Source of the DNA: Scenedesmus sp. ARA3
Taxonomy: Eukaryota; Chlorophyta; Chlorophyceae; Sphaeropleales; Scenedesmaceae
Reading direction: 5' to 3'
Length of the DNA stretch: 64,000 nucleotides
Assembly: GCA_004335835.1 (NCBI GenBank)
Contig: RWJK01001545.1
Span: 160,213-224,212, forward strand
A program made the position numbers and the translations under genes. Below the pieces are notes generated by a model. That model searched no databases. It saw nothing but the letters and a program-made list of their open reading frames with translations, and was not told where the DNA came from. Of the stretch, positions 23,701 to 34,722 are shown in pieces; positions within the stretch are counted from its first letter, which is position 1, and each line of letters starts with the position of its first letter.

Positions 23701-24683
23701 TGCTTGTTGGGTGCTTCGTGCTTTGTCGCAAGAGAGGCAGCGGCGGCGGCAGTCGCACAGGGTGCGCCTGCTGCTGCCCCGCTACCACACCCGCCATGCT
23801 GCGATGCTGTCCTGCTGCTGCTGCTGCTGCTGTTGCTGCTGCTTGAGCATTTAACCTCCACTGAGCCCCAGGCCCTGGGCTCACCTTGGGCAGGTTCATG
23901 GTGAGGAAGTTCTTCAGGTCGTCTGTCAGCTGCGCCTCGCTCACTGCGTTGATCTGCTCCAGCGCATCTGCTGCTGATGCAAAGGGCTTGAAGGCAGCCA
24001 GCTTGGCCACCTTTCCAAAGCGCTGCACATCGCTGCAGGTGCAAATATCAAAGATCCATGAAAAGTTGTGTAAGCACAGGTTGTGGTGTACAGACATGCT
24101 TGCAAAGCTGATGCCAGTGGGGCAAGCCAAACTGGTGCGCTGCATGTTGAGCTGCCAGCTCTGCAAGCAGGTGCTCCTTTGGGCCCTGATTGGCCCTTGA
24201 TCGCAGCTCGTGTGATACAGCTATTCGCACTGCAGCCAGCCCGCTATTGCAGCTGCTGCTCTTGTGCAGTAGCAAGCCTGAAGTCACCACCACCAGCACC
24301 ACCTCTGGCACTGGTGGAGGTTGACTGGTAGCACTCCTGCTGGTGCGGACCGAGAGCGGCTGCTATGCCACTGCCCTGCTGCTCATCCTGGCCCTGCCGC
24401 CAGCCGTGCACACCTGACGCTCTCCTGCACCTTGTCTGCTGCCTGCCCAATCTCATCCAGCCCCTTGATGTCAAACAGGGCAAAGCCTGAGGCTGACTCA
24501 TACAAAATGAAGAGTGCCTACAGCCATTGCGCAACATCAGAATACCAAGCATGAGCAGTAGCAGCAGCAGCAGTGACACGCTTAAGCTCCGCTTCTGCTG
24601 GACGGGTCACAAGGCCAGCAGCGAGTAACAGCTTCAGCACATCTGCAGCTTTGGCTTGATCGTCTACGTGCTAAGCCCACCAT
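20769..24683 (-). CDS. NOP56: NOP56, box C/D snoRNP core protein
   Basis: Ten exons on the minus strand (24683-24681, 24517-24414, 24032-23885, 23509-23338, 23113-22926, 22604-22482, 22165-21885, 21695-21440, 21208-21082, 20857-20769) give 496 residues, close to plant NOP56. Exon 2 encodes [15 protein letters not shown] (NOP5NT domain). The middle has [13 protein letters not shown] and W-Y-S-W-H-F-P-E-L (NOSIC region). Exons 7 and 8 carry the Nop domain, with [16 protein letters not shown] and [13 protein letters not shown]. The tail is the expected Lys/Glu repeat. NOP56 pairs with NOP58, fibrillarin and the 15.5K protein to guide rRNA 2'-O-methylation in the nucleolus. The first coding exon is modelled as the ATG alone. 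The last exon's acceptor lies at the end of a CTG run. N-terminal comparison favours NOP56 over NOP58. Confidence 0.93.
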
Positions 24684-25466
24684 AGTTGCCGGCAGCTGGG
24701 TTGGCTGCCAGTCCCGTGTGTAACTGTCTCACAGCCTGCTGAGCGCCTTCCAACCAGTAATAACGCTTAAAGTTTGTTAGAGCGTCAGAGCCTGAACTGC
24801 AGAGCCTGTGTGTTCTTCGCAGTCACCACGGAAAGGTTGCAGTCAGCACTGCAGTCAAACACAGCGAGTGTAATGGTCCGACAGGGAAGCATTTCCGCCG
24901 TTCATACGCAAGCCTGATCATGCACTGCCGCAGTCTGCCGGACTAACAGTTTCTGTAACACAGTTCGCCAGAAATCCATCCTTGTCTACGCTGCTCGTGC
25001 ATTACAAATCAATGTGCCCTGTCTATTAAGACTTTTTGTAAGAGCTGTGTTTCCTTACGCCCAACTCAAGCTTGAACATCCAGTATCCCAGCCACGCCTT
25101 CATCCAAGACCACTTGACCCGAGAAGGCAACTATTCCTTGCGTGAAACAGCAACGTGGTGGGCACTGCCGCTGAAGCTGTATCAGCTGCCTTGGGTGAGG
25201 GAGTACGTCACATTTTTTCTTTCTTGGCTGTGTGTTCCTGTTCCACGACAATGCTTGCATAAACAATTTGTTTGGCTATTAAATGCTCTCTACTGGAGCT
25301 AGTCACTGGCAATGTAGGCTACTTGTACTGCTGTGCCGCACAAGGGCGGGAAGTGCCTGCTCACCTCGTTACGCGGATGACGGCCGCTGACATTCGTCTG
25401 CTTCTTTGCATGCTGCAGAAACTACTATACAGCTCTTCAGCGGCGTTTTCCGCTGTAGCAGCAGGC
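24684..25466. other. Divergent intergenic region between NOP56 (-) and the SxIP coiled-coil gene (+)
   Basis: Should hold the NOP56 promoter and 5' UTR and the promoter of the next gene. The part from about 24700 to 25260 has much less CAG/CTG than its surroundings. An in-frame ATG at 25377 could extend the downstream protein by 30 residues. Confidence 0.45.
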
Positions 25467-27829
25467 ATGGGGCTGCTTTCTTGTTTTGCTCCGAGTCAGC
25501 AGGACGACACAGATCACCTGAGCCAGCAAGTGCAGGAGCTGAAAGTAGCACTTGCGTCAGCCCAGAAGCAAGTGACCCAGCTGCAGGCTGACCGCTCACA
25601 GCTGCTGCATGACCTCGCCAGCAGGCCAGTCACGCCCTTCAAGCAAGATGCAGCAACAGAGATGGCAACAGTGTCAGTGGCTGTGCAGGTCAAGCCGCCA
25701 GTCACAATAGAGAGCCGCATCCCTCGCCCAACAGGCGAGGATGTCAAGGAGGTTGATGGCAGCAAGGCACCTGCCAAGACCCGCATTCCTGCACCACCTC
25801 TTGCAGTGCCCCCTGCAACCGCAACAGATGCAGCAGCAGAGCCGGCGCTTGCACGCAGCCCCAGCCCCAGTCGCAGCGCATGCCGCAGCCCGTGCCTCAG
25901 CCCGCCACGCAGCCCCACCCGCAGCTCCCGGAACCTGCTGACCAGCGAGCCGGCAGCAGCAGCACAGCGAGCACCATCAGCAGCAGCAGGAGACGCGGCG
26001 CTGTCAGCAGCCGCCAGCCCTGAGGCCGTGCAGCTGGCAGTGGGTGCGCTTCGTGCGCCCTCCTTCCCGGACGCTGGCGCTGACCACCTGAGCGCAGCAC
26101 CAGCAGCACAGCATGTGGAGGTGCTGCAGCAGCAGCTCAAGGTGGCTGAGGCCTTCCGCACGTCAATGGAGGCTGAGCTGCGCGACGCGCGCTTCGCCAA
26201 CACCAACCTGCAGACGCAGATGCTCAGCCTGCAGACCAAGTTTGAGAAGACGATTGAGGAGCAGCTGCGTGAGGTGGAGCGCCTGATCACGCTGCGCAAG
26301 GAGGGCCAGGACGCGCACGAGCAGGCACAGCAGCAGGTGGCTGCGCTGAAGCACCAGCTGGAGCTGCAGGGCCAAGCCTGCGCCTCAGCGCAGCGGGAGG
26401 CAGCGGCGGCAGCCAAGCATGCGGCAGAGCAGGAGCAGCGCATGCAGCAGGCGCAGGCTGCCGAGGCTCGTGTTCGTGAGGAGCTGGCGAGCTGCGTGGC
26501 CCAGCTGGAGCAGCGCAGCAAGGAGTGCAGCGAGCTGGCTGAGAAGCTGCAGGCGGCGCAGCAGCGGGCGCAGGCAGCAGATGTGCGTGTGCTGCAGCTT
26601 CAAGGGGTTGCGCAGCAGACGGATGAGGCGCACAGGGCAGCATTGAAGCAGGTGAGGGTGTTGACTGCAATACTTTGCTTGCAGGATGCGCAGGAGGCTG
26701 TCAGCGTTTGAAAGGTGGCTAGTGTCATGGCGGTGTCACCATGCTGCCAGCAGCTGGAACAGCTGCAGTGCCTCCAGTTTGGAGACTGCTGGGTTTGGGA
26801 TGGTGCAGTGCTTGTAGGCTGCACTCCTGCTTGCGTTCAGGCAGTTGCTGCTGTGGCCCTTGCATTGCTCCCTGACCGCTGACTGCTGCCTGCTTGCTGC
26901 TGTGCAGGTTGAAGACGAGCTGCGGAGCCAGAAGGCCATCTACGACTCAACGGTGGAGGAGATGCTGCAGCTGAACAACAACTACAACGACCTCAAACAG
27001 GTGCAACCACAGATGAGCGCTGCAAATGCCTGTTATGAAACATATAGCTGGCATCACCGCCAATGCAGCATCTGTTGCACAGCAGCACTGCTTGTTGCAC
27101 AGCAGCACTGCTTGTGCAGCAGCTACTGCGCACTGTCAAACATATGGGTGCACTGCTCACAGTACATTCAGCAACGGCTGCTGGTGCTCCTCGTCCTGCA
27201 TGCAGTCCTACCACAAGCTGCAGAGTGAGACGCGCAACCACGACGAGATGGTGCAGCTGGTGCAGCAGGAGCTCTCAGAGCTGAGCTACTACGCAGCAGC
27301 AGGCCGTGTGGCGCTTGGCATGGCGCCAGCCAGCAGCCTAACGCCTCCCCGCTCAAGTGAGGTCAGCATGGGCAGTGTGGGCGGCGCACCGCCCCCGGCT
27401 GCCGTTGCTGGTGATGGCGCTGCTGCTGGTGAGGAAGTGAAGGGTGAGCTGCTGCCAGGTGTGCGGGTCACGCATGGGGCAGTGCTGCTGAGTGATGGCG
27501 GGCTGCAGCTTGCAGATGGCAGGGTCATTGAGGCCAGCTATGGTGGCGAGGTTGACCCCAAGGTCACCGCTGCAGTGAGGGCTATCAGGGCACTGTCAGA
27601 CGGCAGCAGCGATGGGGGCTTAGCAGCATCAGCACCTGAGGCAGCAGCACAGCCAGTGGCAGCAGCGGAGGCGGAGGAGCTGGCAGCAGCTGCTGGCGCT
27701 GAGGCTGGGGCAGTGGCAGTGGCTGAGGGTGAGGTGGGGGAGGCACCACAAACAGCAGCTGCAGGGGAGGCTGAGGTTCCTGCAGAGCTGCAGCAGGGTG
27801 ATGGGGAATCAGCAGCAGCAACATCCTAG
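25467..27829 (+). CDS. Long coiled-coil protein with two SxIP-like motifs
   Basis: Three exons (25467-26651, 26908-27000, 27206-27829) give 633 residues from the ATG of M-G-L-L-S-C-F; an ATG at 25377 would add 30. Gly2 with an early Ser-Cys pair is compatible with lipidation, though not a perfect N-myristoylation signal. A short coil (Q-Q-V-Q-E-L-K-V-A-L) is followed by a basic, Ser/Pro-rich region containing E-S-R-I-P-R-P and K-T-R-I-P-A-P. Both match the S/T-x-I-P motif that binds EB1 at growing microtubule ends, and basic residues surround them. Residues from about 210 to 450 form a long heptad coiled coil, ending E-L-S-Y-Y-A-A-A-G. The tail is Ala/Glu low complexity. A microtubule plus-end or centriole-linked role is inferred from the motifs only. 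Confidence 0.8.
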
Positions 27830-29805
27830 ACGGCGGCGGAAGCACACGAGTGGGCTGCTGGCATTGCCGGCCGAGCCTGGCGTGCAATCACTGCAGGGAC
27901 ATGCAGGCAGGTTTATACAGTTTTCGTGGGGCAGGCATGTGAGGGCAGCGCTGTATGTACAAGGGCTTGCGACGGCTCATGCCCTGGGATGGCAGCTTTC
28001 TCACCGTCTATGTGGCATATCCATGCAGACGGGGCCATGGCGTAGGTAGTGTTTGTGGTGGCAACGCCCAACCTATCAGCTGTAGGTAGTAGACACGGTC
28101 AGTGTGCGTCCTTGTCAGCCAAAGCAATAGGTCAGCATCTCTTCTCTTGCATGTTCAGTGTTTGGTACTGTACTGAAACCTTGTGCGGGCTTGGGGTGCT
28201 TGAGTGTGCATCTCCGTGACCTGTCAGTATGTTGATGCACGGGCCGCCAGCAGCAATTGTGCGTGCCGTTGTTCTTGGCTTTCTGCCTACACCATTTGTT
28301 CAGTCTCACAGGGCTGTTGCGTGCTCAGTGTTGCTTGGACCCTGCACAGCTCGGTCCGCGCCTTCACTCGCATCTTCAGGCAGCCATTGTGAAGGTTTGT
28401 GTGTGCAACTGTGCGAAGGAATGTGCCAGCACGTGAATGGATGAAGATGCAAGACGGTGCAACAGCTGCACTGCTCTATTTCACAGCAATGGCGACCCGT
28501 TGGTCGCCTGCAGGGCGTCAGTACTATATGTTGGTTCAAACCCTTGTGTTAACATATGCTTGTGATCAGGCGCAGTCCTAACACCACACATCGTCCATGT
28601 TTCTGCACACTTGAGGGCTCCTCACTTGACTGCTGAAAAGCTACATAATTGGCGTCTGTTGTTACATCTTGTGCTGGCTACCCGGCCGGTGTGTGCAAGC
28701 ATGTTTGGCGTGTACCTCCTCACTTAATCACATGCTACAGGTCATGTGCCGCGTGCCAAACATATGCCAGATGCAGCAGCTTCTATGGTATGCATTGTTT
28801 GAGTGTGAGATCCACTGAACAAGTGACATTGCAGCAGTATTCTGATGGCAGGCGGTGTGTCTTGGAGTCCACGTGCCACAATCTTGGTGTACATTGGCTC
28901 TAGCGTCAGCCAGCGACATGTGTGGATGCCTCGCAGTGCTGAATCAGTGATGCAGCGGCAGTTAATGTTGTATTGCGGCCAGGTGTTCAGACAAGGCTTG
29001 GACTTTATGCGGGGTGCAGGTACAGGTGTAGGTAGCATGTAGTACAGATTCGTCAGCCGTGCTCTTCAGGTCAGGAAGTCAAGTTGTCAGAGTCATGCAG
29101 GCTTTGAGCCTGTGCTTTCCGAGGTATTATTGCAGCAGGACAAACCTTGGCCTTCTCAGTGAACTTTCCGGGAGACATTGTTGTGCCACTGGGTTCGCTG
29201 CAAGCAAGGGGTGCACTGGTGTGTAGGTTATTGGCATCACAGCGGGGGAGCAGCTGCATGAGGTGGCGTGATCCTTGGGTGTGCTGGTGGCAGTGAGCTG
29301 TTCGAACAGCCAGAATTCTGGCTGTGTTAGAGACGTCTCAAGCGCTCTGTGTTACCGCACAAATACTGCAGTGCTATTCTACATACGTTTATGTGTTGGA
29401 AAAGCATCTGAGGGACCGCAGATGCCCCAAGGGCAAATGCCTTTCATATCTTATGGCAGCCCCCACACTGTCTGTTCATGCTGTTGCAGAACTGAAGTTG
29501 CCATCCTGGTGCTTTGTTTCGCGTGTTTCTGTGGTGACTTCAAGTCAACAAGTTGTGTAGACACTGCAGCATGGTCGCAATTACTGCTCATGTACAGCGA
29601 ATCTGCTCTGCAGGTCATGTTTTCAAACTCTGCAATTGTTGCTGCTACAAACAAGTAATCGGGACTGATCTGATGGGCAGTCACTAGTAGGTCAATATAG
29701 CATATAGAAAGTGTTGCACAGCAGGCCTGCAATCATTGCCAGATTCATGCAAACCTAGCACACACGCAATCCACAGCATGACCCAGGTGGCACCTGTCTG
29801 CTGCA
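27830..29805. other. Intergenic, no gene seen
   Basis: Nearly 2 kb between the stop of the SxIP coiled-coil gene (+) and the stop of a membrane-protein gene (-). Composition is less triplet-rich than the genes. GGTTCAAACCC at about 28534 looks like a tRNA T-arm but no cloverleaf surrounds it. Confidence 0.5.
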
Positions 29806-30702
29806 TCAGCTTAGCTCAGCCACACTGGCCAGCGGCAGCACACCGCCCCCCTCAGCCTCCAGTGCCATCAGCAGGCTGAGGTTCTTCAGGCTGGCCACGA
29901 TGCGCCACACCAGGCAGCCGATGACAACGCCACACTGCAGCATCACCAGCACCACCAGCGCCAGCAGTGCAGCGCCAAAGCCCGCCGCGCTGATGTCCTG
30001 CATGGAGGGCACCACCACCAGCAGCGCCAGCAGCTGCAGCCAGCACCACGCCAGGAACTGCAGCTGGTTCATGCTGGTGCTGCAGCCAGCCTGCACACGC
30101 CAGCTCAGCGCGGCCGCAATCACCACCAGCAGCAGCAGCACGCGCGCCTGCTCGTCAGGCCCGCGCATGGTGGTCAGCGCGGCCGCCGCCACCAGCCCAA
30201 ACTTGGCCGCCTCCCTGCCCGCCAGCCACCACCAGCGCCACTCCACGTTCCACACGCTCAGCGCCGCGCAGCTCTCACCAGACACGCCCAGGGCCGAGCT
30301 GAGCCGCTGGCAGGTGCGCACCGGGCCCTCCAGCCAGGTGAAGGGCAGCAGGCACGCCCGCTTGAGCAGCGCGCAGTAGCTGGCCAGCGCGCGCAGCAGC
30401 CGCGAGCTGGCCTTGCAGGCGGCCACAGGCGCTGGCGAGGCGGGGTGCTTGGGCCAGGCCAGCGTGAGCAGCAGCAGCCAGTAGCCGACCAGCAGCGGTA
30501 TGCCTATGAGGCAGGCCACAGCCATGGCTGCCAGCTGCGGCGGTGAGCTGCAGGAGAGCTGCATGTCGGGCACCCACACGCTGCGCGTGACCTGCTGCTC
30601 GCCCGGCACGCCCTGCCTGGTGCTGAGCGACATGCAGTTGAAGGCCGCGGTGAGCGTGGCCACGTAGAAGCTGTAGCAGTAGGCCATGGAGGCTACAGCC
30701 AC
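29806..30702 (-). CDS. C-terminal part of a multi-pass membrane protein, cut by the assembly gap
   Basis: An uninterrupted minus-strand frame of about 298 residues runs from the gap to a TGA at 29806-29808. It has at least five hydrophobic segments: A-S-M-A-Y-C-Y-S-F-Y-V-A-T-L, A-V-A-C-L-I-G-I-P-L-L-V-G-Y-W, a stretch after W-R-W-W-W, R-V-L-L-L-L-V-V-I-A-A-A-L, and A-L-L-A-L-V-V-L-V-M-L. The order is TM, a loop with paired Cys, TM with G-I-P-L-L, an Arg/Lys-rich loop, a W-W-W segment, then TMs with an N-x-L. It recalls the C-terminal membrane module of large chlorophyte channel- or receptor-like proteins (from memory, not verified). The 5' part is lost in the gap at 30703-30752 or beyond. Confidence 0.7.
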   Translation of the reverse strand: MAVASMAYCYSFYVATLTAAFNCMSLSTRQGVPGEQQVTRSVWVPDMQLSCSSPPQLAAMAVACLIGIPLLVGYWLLLLTLAWPKHPASPAPVAACKASSRLLRALASYCALLKRACLLPFTWLEGPVRTCQRLSSALGVSGESCAALSVWNVEWRWWWLAGREAAKFGLVAAAALTTMRGPDEQARVLLLLVVIAAALSWRVQAGCSTSMNQLQFLAWCWLQLLALLVVVPSMQDISAAGFGAALLALVVLVMLQCGVVIGCLVWRIVASLKNLSLLMALEAEGGGVLPLASVAELS

Positions 30703-30752
30703 NNNNNNNNNNNNNNNNNNNNNNNNNNNNNNNNNNNNNNNNNNNNNNNNNN
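30703..30752. other. Assembly gap (50 N)
   Basis: Fifty N, interrupting the coding frame of the membrane protein to its left. The right edge begins with an inverted repeat, which may be why assembly stopped here. Confidence 0.99.
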
Positions 30753-30795
30753 AAAGTCCTTTTGGACTTTTTGCAAAAAGTCAAAAAGTCTAAAA
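30753..30795. repeat. Hairpin-forming inverted repeats next to the gap
   Basis: AAAGTCC-TTTT-GGACTTT is a perfect inverted repeat at 30753-30770. CCTTTTGGACTTTTTG pairs, with one interruption and one mismatch, with CAAAAAGTC...TCTAAAAGG. The segment is AT-rich and unlike the flanks, as expected for the end of a repeat element. Confidence 0.7.
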
Positions 30796-31976
30796 GGTGG
30801 GGCATGCTCCACATAGTATAGATGATGCCACCATGCATCAAGCGCTGCCATCTGGTCAGTCAAGCAGCGTGGGACTGCCTGCCTCAGTGCTTGTTTGCTG
30901 TCTTGTTTCTGGCAGGCGCTTACCAACAGCCTGATATCCACCTGTGATGCTATGACAAGCGCGCAACAGTACATTATGTGGAATCCACGAGCAACATACA
31001 ATGCACACAATATGGCACTACAGCAGCAGGCCCCGGCCTTGTTGGTGCACCACGTGGTGCCAGAACAAGAGCACAACAGTATGTTCATGATACCTACCAC
31101 AGCATCTGATGAACACACTATGGCACTACAGCAGCAGACCCCTTGTTGGTGGCACTGTGCTGCAGGCAGCCCAAATGCCAGCAAGCTCAAAGAGATGCGA
31201 TGCAGCTTCTCATTGAAACATTCCTCAGAGGAGCAATACACTAACACAATGTGCAGAGCACAAGTACTACCAAGATACAGATGCTGCTGACAGCCCTGCC
31301 TCCTGACAGATAGCAGCTGAGACCTATGTGGCAGACTGCTGTGTCACAACAGGCACACCAGTAGGCTGTGGACAGGGACAGCCGTTGGCAGACCACTATG
31401 CTGTGTACTTGACAATCAGCAGCTGAGTCCTGTCTGGCAGACTGCTGTGTCTCATCAAGCGCACCATCAAGCTTTTGCAATGTAACATACAACAACATGC
31501 GTATTACGTAACGCACCGTAACACAAATGTGCACAAGCCAGAGGTCATAGGCACACCACGAGGCTGCGCACTTGTCAGTTTGGTCGTCAGGATTGAATGC
31601 GTAGCATGATGTTACTGACATCTGTTATAAGTATATACACGCTGTGCAGTGCTGGCACAGCATTGGTAGCCGTCGCCCAATCATATGCATGATATCTTTA
31701 GTGGTGCAGCATGCCAAACAATAAACAGCAATGCAATGCAGTGTATGTGATGATGACTTAGCAGCAGTACTTTGATGTGCACGATGCGCAGCAATAATCA
31801 GCCTGGTGCTGTGCAGCATTCAAACGCCAGCTCAAACTGAACAGAGCTCAAGACTGTCCAGCGACAACCACAAACAGAGGAATGACAACTGTTCATGAAC
31901 ACTACCGTTCTCAGCGCAGTATGGAGGGAGGCTTGTGTCACAAAAGACAATGCAACCAGGATGAAACAACAACATG
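30796..31976. other. Repeat-rich intergenic or degenerate gene region
   Basis: Two local duplications are visible. A block of about 43 bp at 31013-31055 recurs imperfectly at 31113-31155. A block of about 40 bp at 31306-31345 recurs at 31417-31455. A minus-strand stretch near 30770-30950 (V-D-I-R-L-L-V-S-A-C, D-A-W-W-H-H-L-Y-Y-V-E-H) reads like protein and could be an exon of the gene broken by the gap. Confidence 0.4.
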
Positions 31977-34050
31977 TCAACGGCACTGCACAAACGAAGC
32001 CACATGCCACCCGCTGCGCGCAAAATGCAGCGCTGCACACAAAATGCAGCAGCTGGGTGAGCACAAGCAGATGCGTGCAATCCACGAGTACACGCTGATG
32101 ATCACAACTGGCATGCCAACCAGCGCAATCACAGCAAGCCAGCCGCAGTGCCCGACAGCACTGCATGTGGCAGCCTGCCCTGCTGTGGCTGCAACAAACC
32201 CTACTGGAGCCGCCACAGTACTGCTGCAGATGCCAGCAGCACTATCCCCAAGCTGGCATGCAAATGCCCTGCAGCTCGAGCCGTTCAACAACTGCTGATA
32301 CGCATATGTGCCTGATGTTGCTGCTTGATGCATTGGCAAGGCTTGCAATGGCACCAGCAGCCCATCTGCAGTACACCAAACTGCGGCAAGGTTGACACAA
32401 GCGCTGCAGAAACTGACCAGGTCATGACAATGACCAACACCAGCACCTCCACAGATGCAAAACCCTCTGGCAGTAGCCGCCGCAGCCGTGCGTTATACCG
32501 CGCCCGCAGGAACCTGTCTTTTAGCACAAACTCGACATGAGAGAACGCAAAGCACGGCGCCAGCAGCAGCAGCAGCACATGCAGGTTGAGCATCAGCGTC
32601 AGGTGCGCTGCGATCGGCTCTGCGCAGCTGCTGCTGTGGCCGACCGTGCTGGATCCCAGCAGGTGGCTTGACAGCGTGTACAGCTGCTGCAGCCCTTGGC
32701 AGGTCGGCAGCAGCAGCGCACGCACCTCACCCGCCGCCTGCTGCTGCAGCCAGCACATTTGAGACCTATTTGTGATCATGTGCAGCGCCACAGTGGCTAG
32801 CTGCACCGGGAGCATCCAGCGGAACGGCAGCAGCCAGTTTGCAGGAGCCCACGCAACAACCGGAACAGCCAGCAGCTGCCTTGCCAGCTGGATGGCTGCT
32901 GTGCAGCCAGGCCAGCGGGATGCTGCGCTGGTGCTGCTGCTGTTGCTGACGCTGTTTCCTGCAAGCAGCGCCCAGCTTGCAGGACTGCTGGTGGCGGCTT
33001 GCAGTGCCACTAGGCCCAGGCGGGCAAAGCGGTTGACAGCAGAGATAGCGTGCCGGTGCCGTGTGTAGCTCTGTGGTGCTGCAGATATGTAGGCCAGCTG
33101 CAGCAGGCTTGCCACAAGGTACAGCACGTGCTGTAGCGTGTGCGCCCACAGCGTTGGGCCGTGCACAGGGTGCAGCAGCAGGTGCCGCGTTGCGTAGAGG
33201 ACTGCTGTGTTGTTGAACAGCGCGTGGCACACTGGCGGCAGTGTGCGCGTATGGCAGGTGAGTGGCGGCAGCAGCAGCAGCAACATGCTGTGAGTGGGGT
33301 TTCAAACTGCAGGATCACTGGCGTCCTCTGATGGGCGTTGTGTGGAGCGTAAAGGGAGGTGCAGCCTCAAAGAGCCTACTGGCGCCTCAGACACCAGAGC
33401 TACATGGTGCATGCACAGCAACCAGGGCCTAGCTGCTACCTGTCACAGTGTTCCATATGCACCTATCCTGCCATCAGCTCTGTACTCACATGCAATGGTG
33501 TCCCAGCGCACGTACGCCCTGAAGAGCAACAGCACCAGCAGCAGCAACGGCGTTTCAGCCCATGCTGCTGTGTCTACCATGCTTGGTGGCAGCAGTTTCA
33601 CCGCAAACAGCGGGTACAGTGATGTGTGTGTTCGCTGCTGCTGCTGCTGCTACTGCTGCAGGGTTGTATAGTGCTGTATTGTGCTGCTGCAAACGCACTG
33701 TGGTTGGGTGCTGCTGAGATGTGGCAGCAGCTGACATATTGCTGGCTTTCATTCGCACCTGCCTCTGCAGATGGCATGCTGAAGTTCTGCAGCACTACGC
33801 GGCCGCTTGCTGCAGCACAACACAGCTGAAGCAGCTACACATGTAGGGCACACTTGCTGCAGCAGTGCACTCCTTGCAGTCCTCTATGTCAAGCATACGC
33901 TGTCACTCACTGTTTGACGTCGCTGCTGCTCCAGAAAGCCTCTTCCAACGTGGGTTCTGGCGCAAGCACAGGGCTGCAGACAGCTAATGCTAGGCCCTCA
34001 TCTGCTTGAACTGCTGCTCCTGGTGACCCCGTGTCTCGATCACGAGCCAT
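31977..34050 (-). CDS. Multi-pass membrane protein gene, possible paralogue of the gene at the gap (model incomplete)
   Basis: Minus-strand exons are supported at 34050-33911 (start M-A-R-D-R-D-T, acidic, ends before GTGAGT), about 33650-33516 ([12 protein letters not shown]), 33287-32377 (about 303 residues) and 32203-31977 (ending TGA). The join between exon 1 and the next exon is not resolved; a 28-nt exon near 33770-33740 would restore phase. The large exon has several hydrophobic stretches, H-P-V-H-G-P and, near its end, V-L-V-L-V-I-V-M-T-W-S. The last exon continues with A-V-I-A-L-V-G-M-P-V-V-I-I-S-V. The TM/loop/TM-with-G-x-P order matches the gene at 29806-30702, so the two look like tandem paralogues, or one long gene split by my model. 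Function is unknown. Confidence 0.5.
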
Positions 34051-34722
34051 GACCTGCGGGATGGCCTGTTTGCCGTGCTGCAGGGCAGCAGACAGCTGTT
34101 GTTGCGTTGATGCCCCGCCTGCACCAGGCCTTACATATCAGCTACTACTCATGGTTATTTCGTCAACGTTTTCCATGAGATTGGTTGGTTCATCACCATG
34201 TGATACAGGAAAGCAGCGATAGTGACGTGTGCGTCCTTCGCGACTGTCTAGAGCGAGCCGTCCGCATCGACAGACGACCAACCGACCAAATGCTATGCAG
34301 TCTAGCTGACTGCTGAGCTTGGTGATCGCGCTGTGAAGCCGCAACCCACTAGGCTAGGGCTTTCCTGTCCCAACCCTGCCAGGGCTGAGCTGGGGCCAGC
34401 CTGGGGTGCTGGGCTAACTCGCTCAGAACACCACCCACCGTGCCCCTCGGGCTGCAGGGCTTTCTTTCACCTCCGACACACCAACCAAATGTTACTCGCT
34501 CGGTGCAGTGGCGGCCAAAATCGTCAGCCAGCCAGTGTCCCTCAGGGCCTGACTCCTGACAACCTGCCACTACAGGCATTTGGCTGCCTGTACACGAACA
34601 AACCTGCTTCTGCCTCTACTAACCCCACCAGGCTACCAACTTTCAACGGTAAACTAAACTAAACTGGTGTTGCCACAAGCACGGCTAAAATACGTGGATA
34701 CAGCAGCACAGTCATTCTGCTT
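34051..34722. other. Intergenic with a pyrimidine-rich stretch of different composition
   Basis: Bases 34340-34660 are C-rich, almost free of CAG/CTG triplets and unlike the neighbourhood. They may be part of an unrecognised dispersed repeat. No gene supported. Confidence 0.4.

Noticed and set aside
20858..24680. Intronic box C/D snoRNAs inside NOP56
   Set aside because: NOP56 introns host snoRNAs in many eukaryotes, so I looked for C (RUGAUGA) and D (CUGA) boxes with terminal stems. Only isolated partial matches were seen. A covariance-model scan would be decisive.
28500..28560. GGTTCAAACCC as a tRNA T-arm
   Set aside because: No anticodon arm, D-arm or acceptor stem could be drawn around it.
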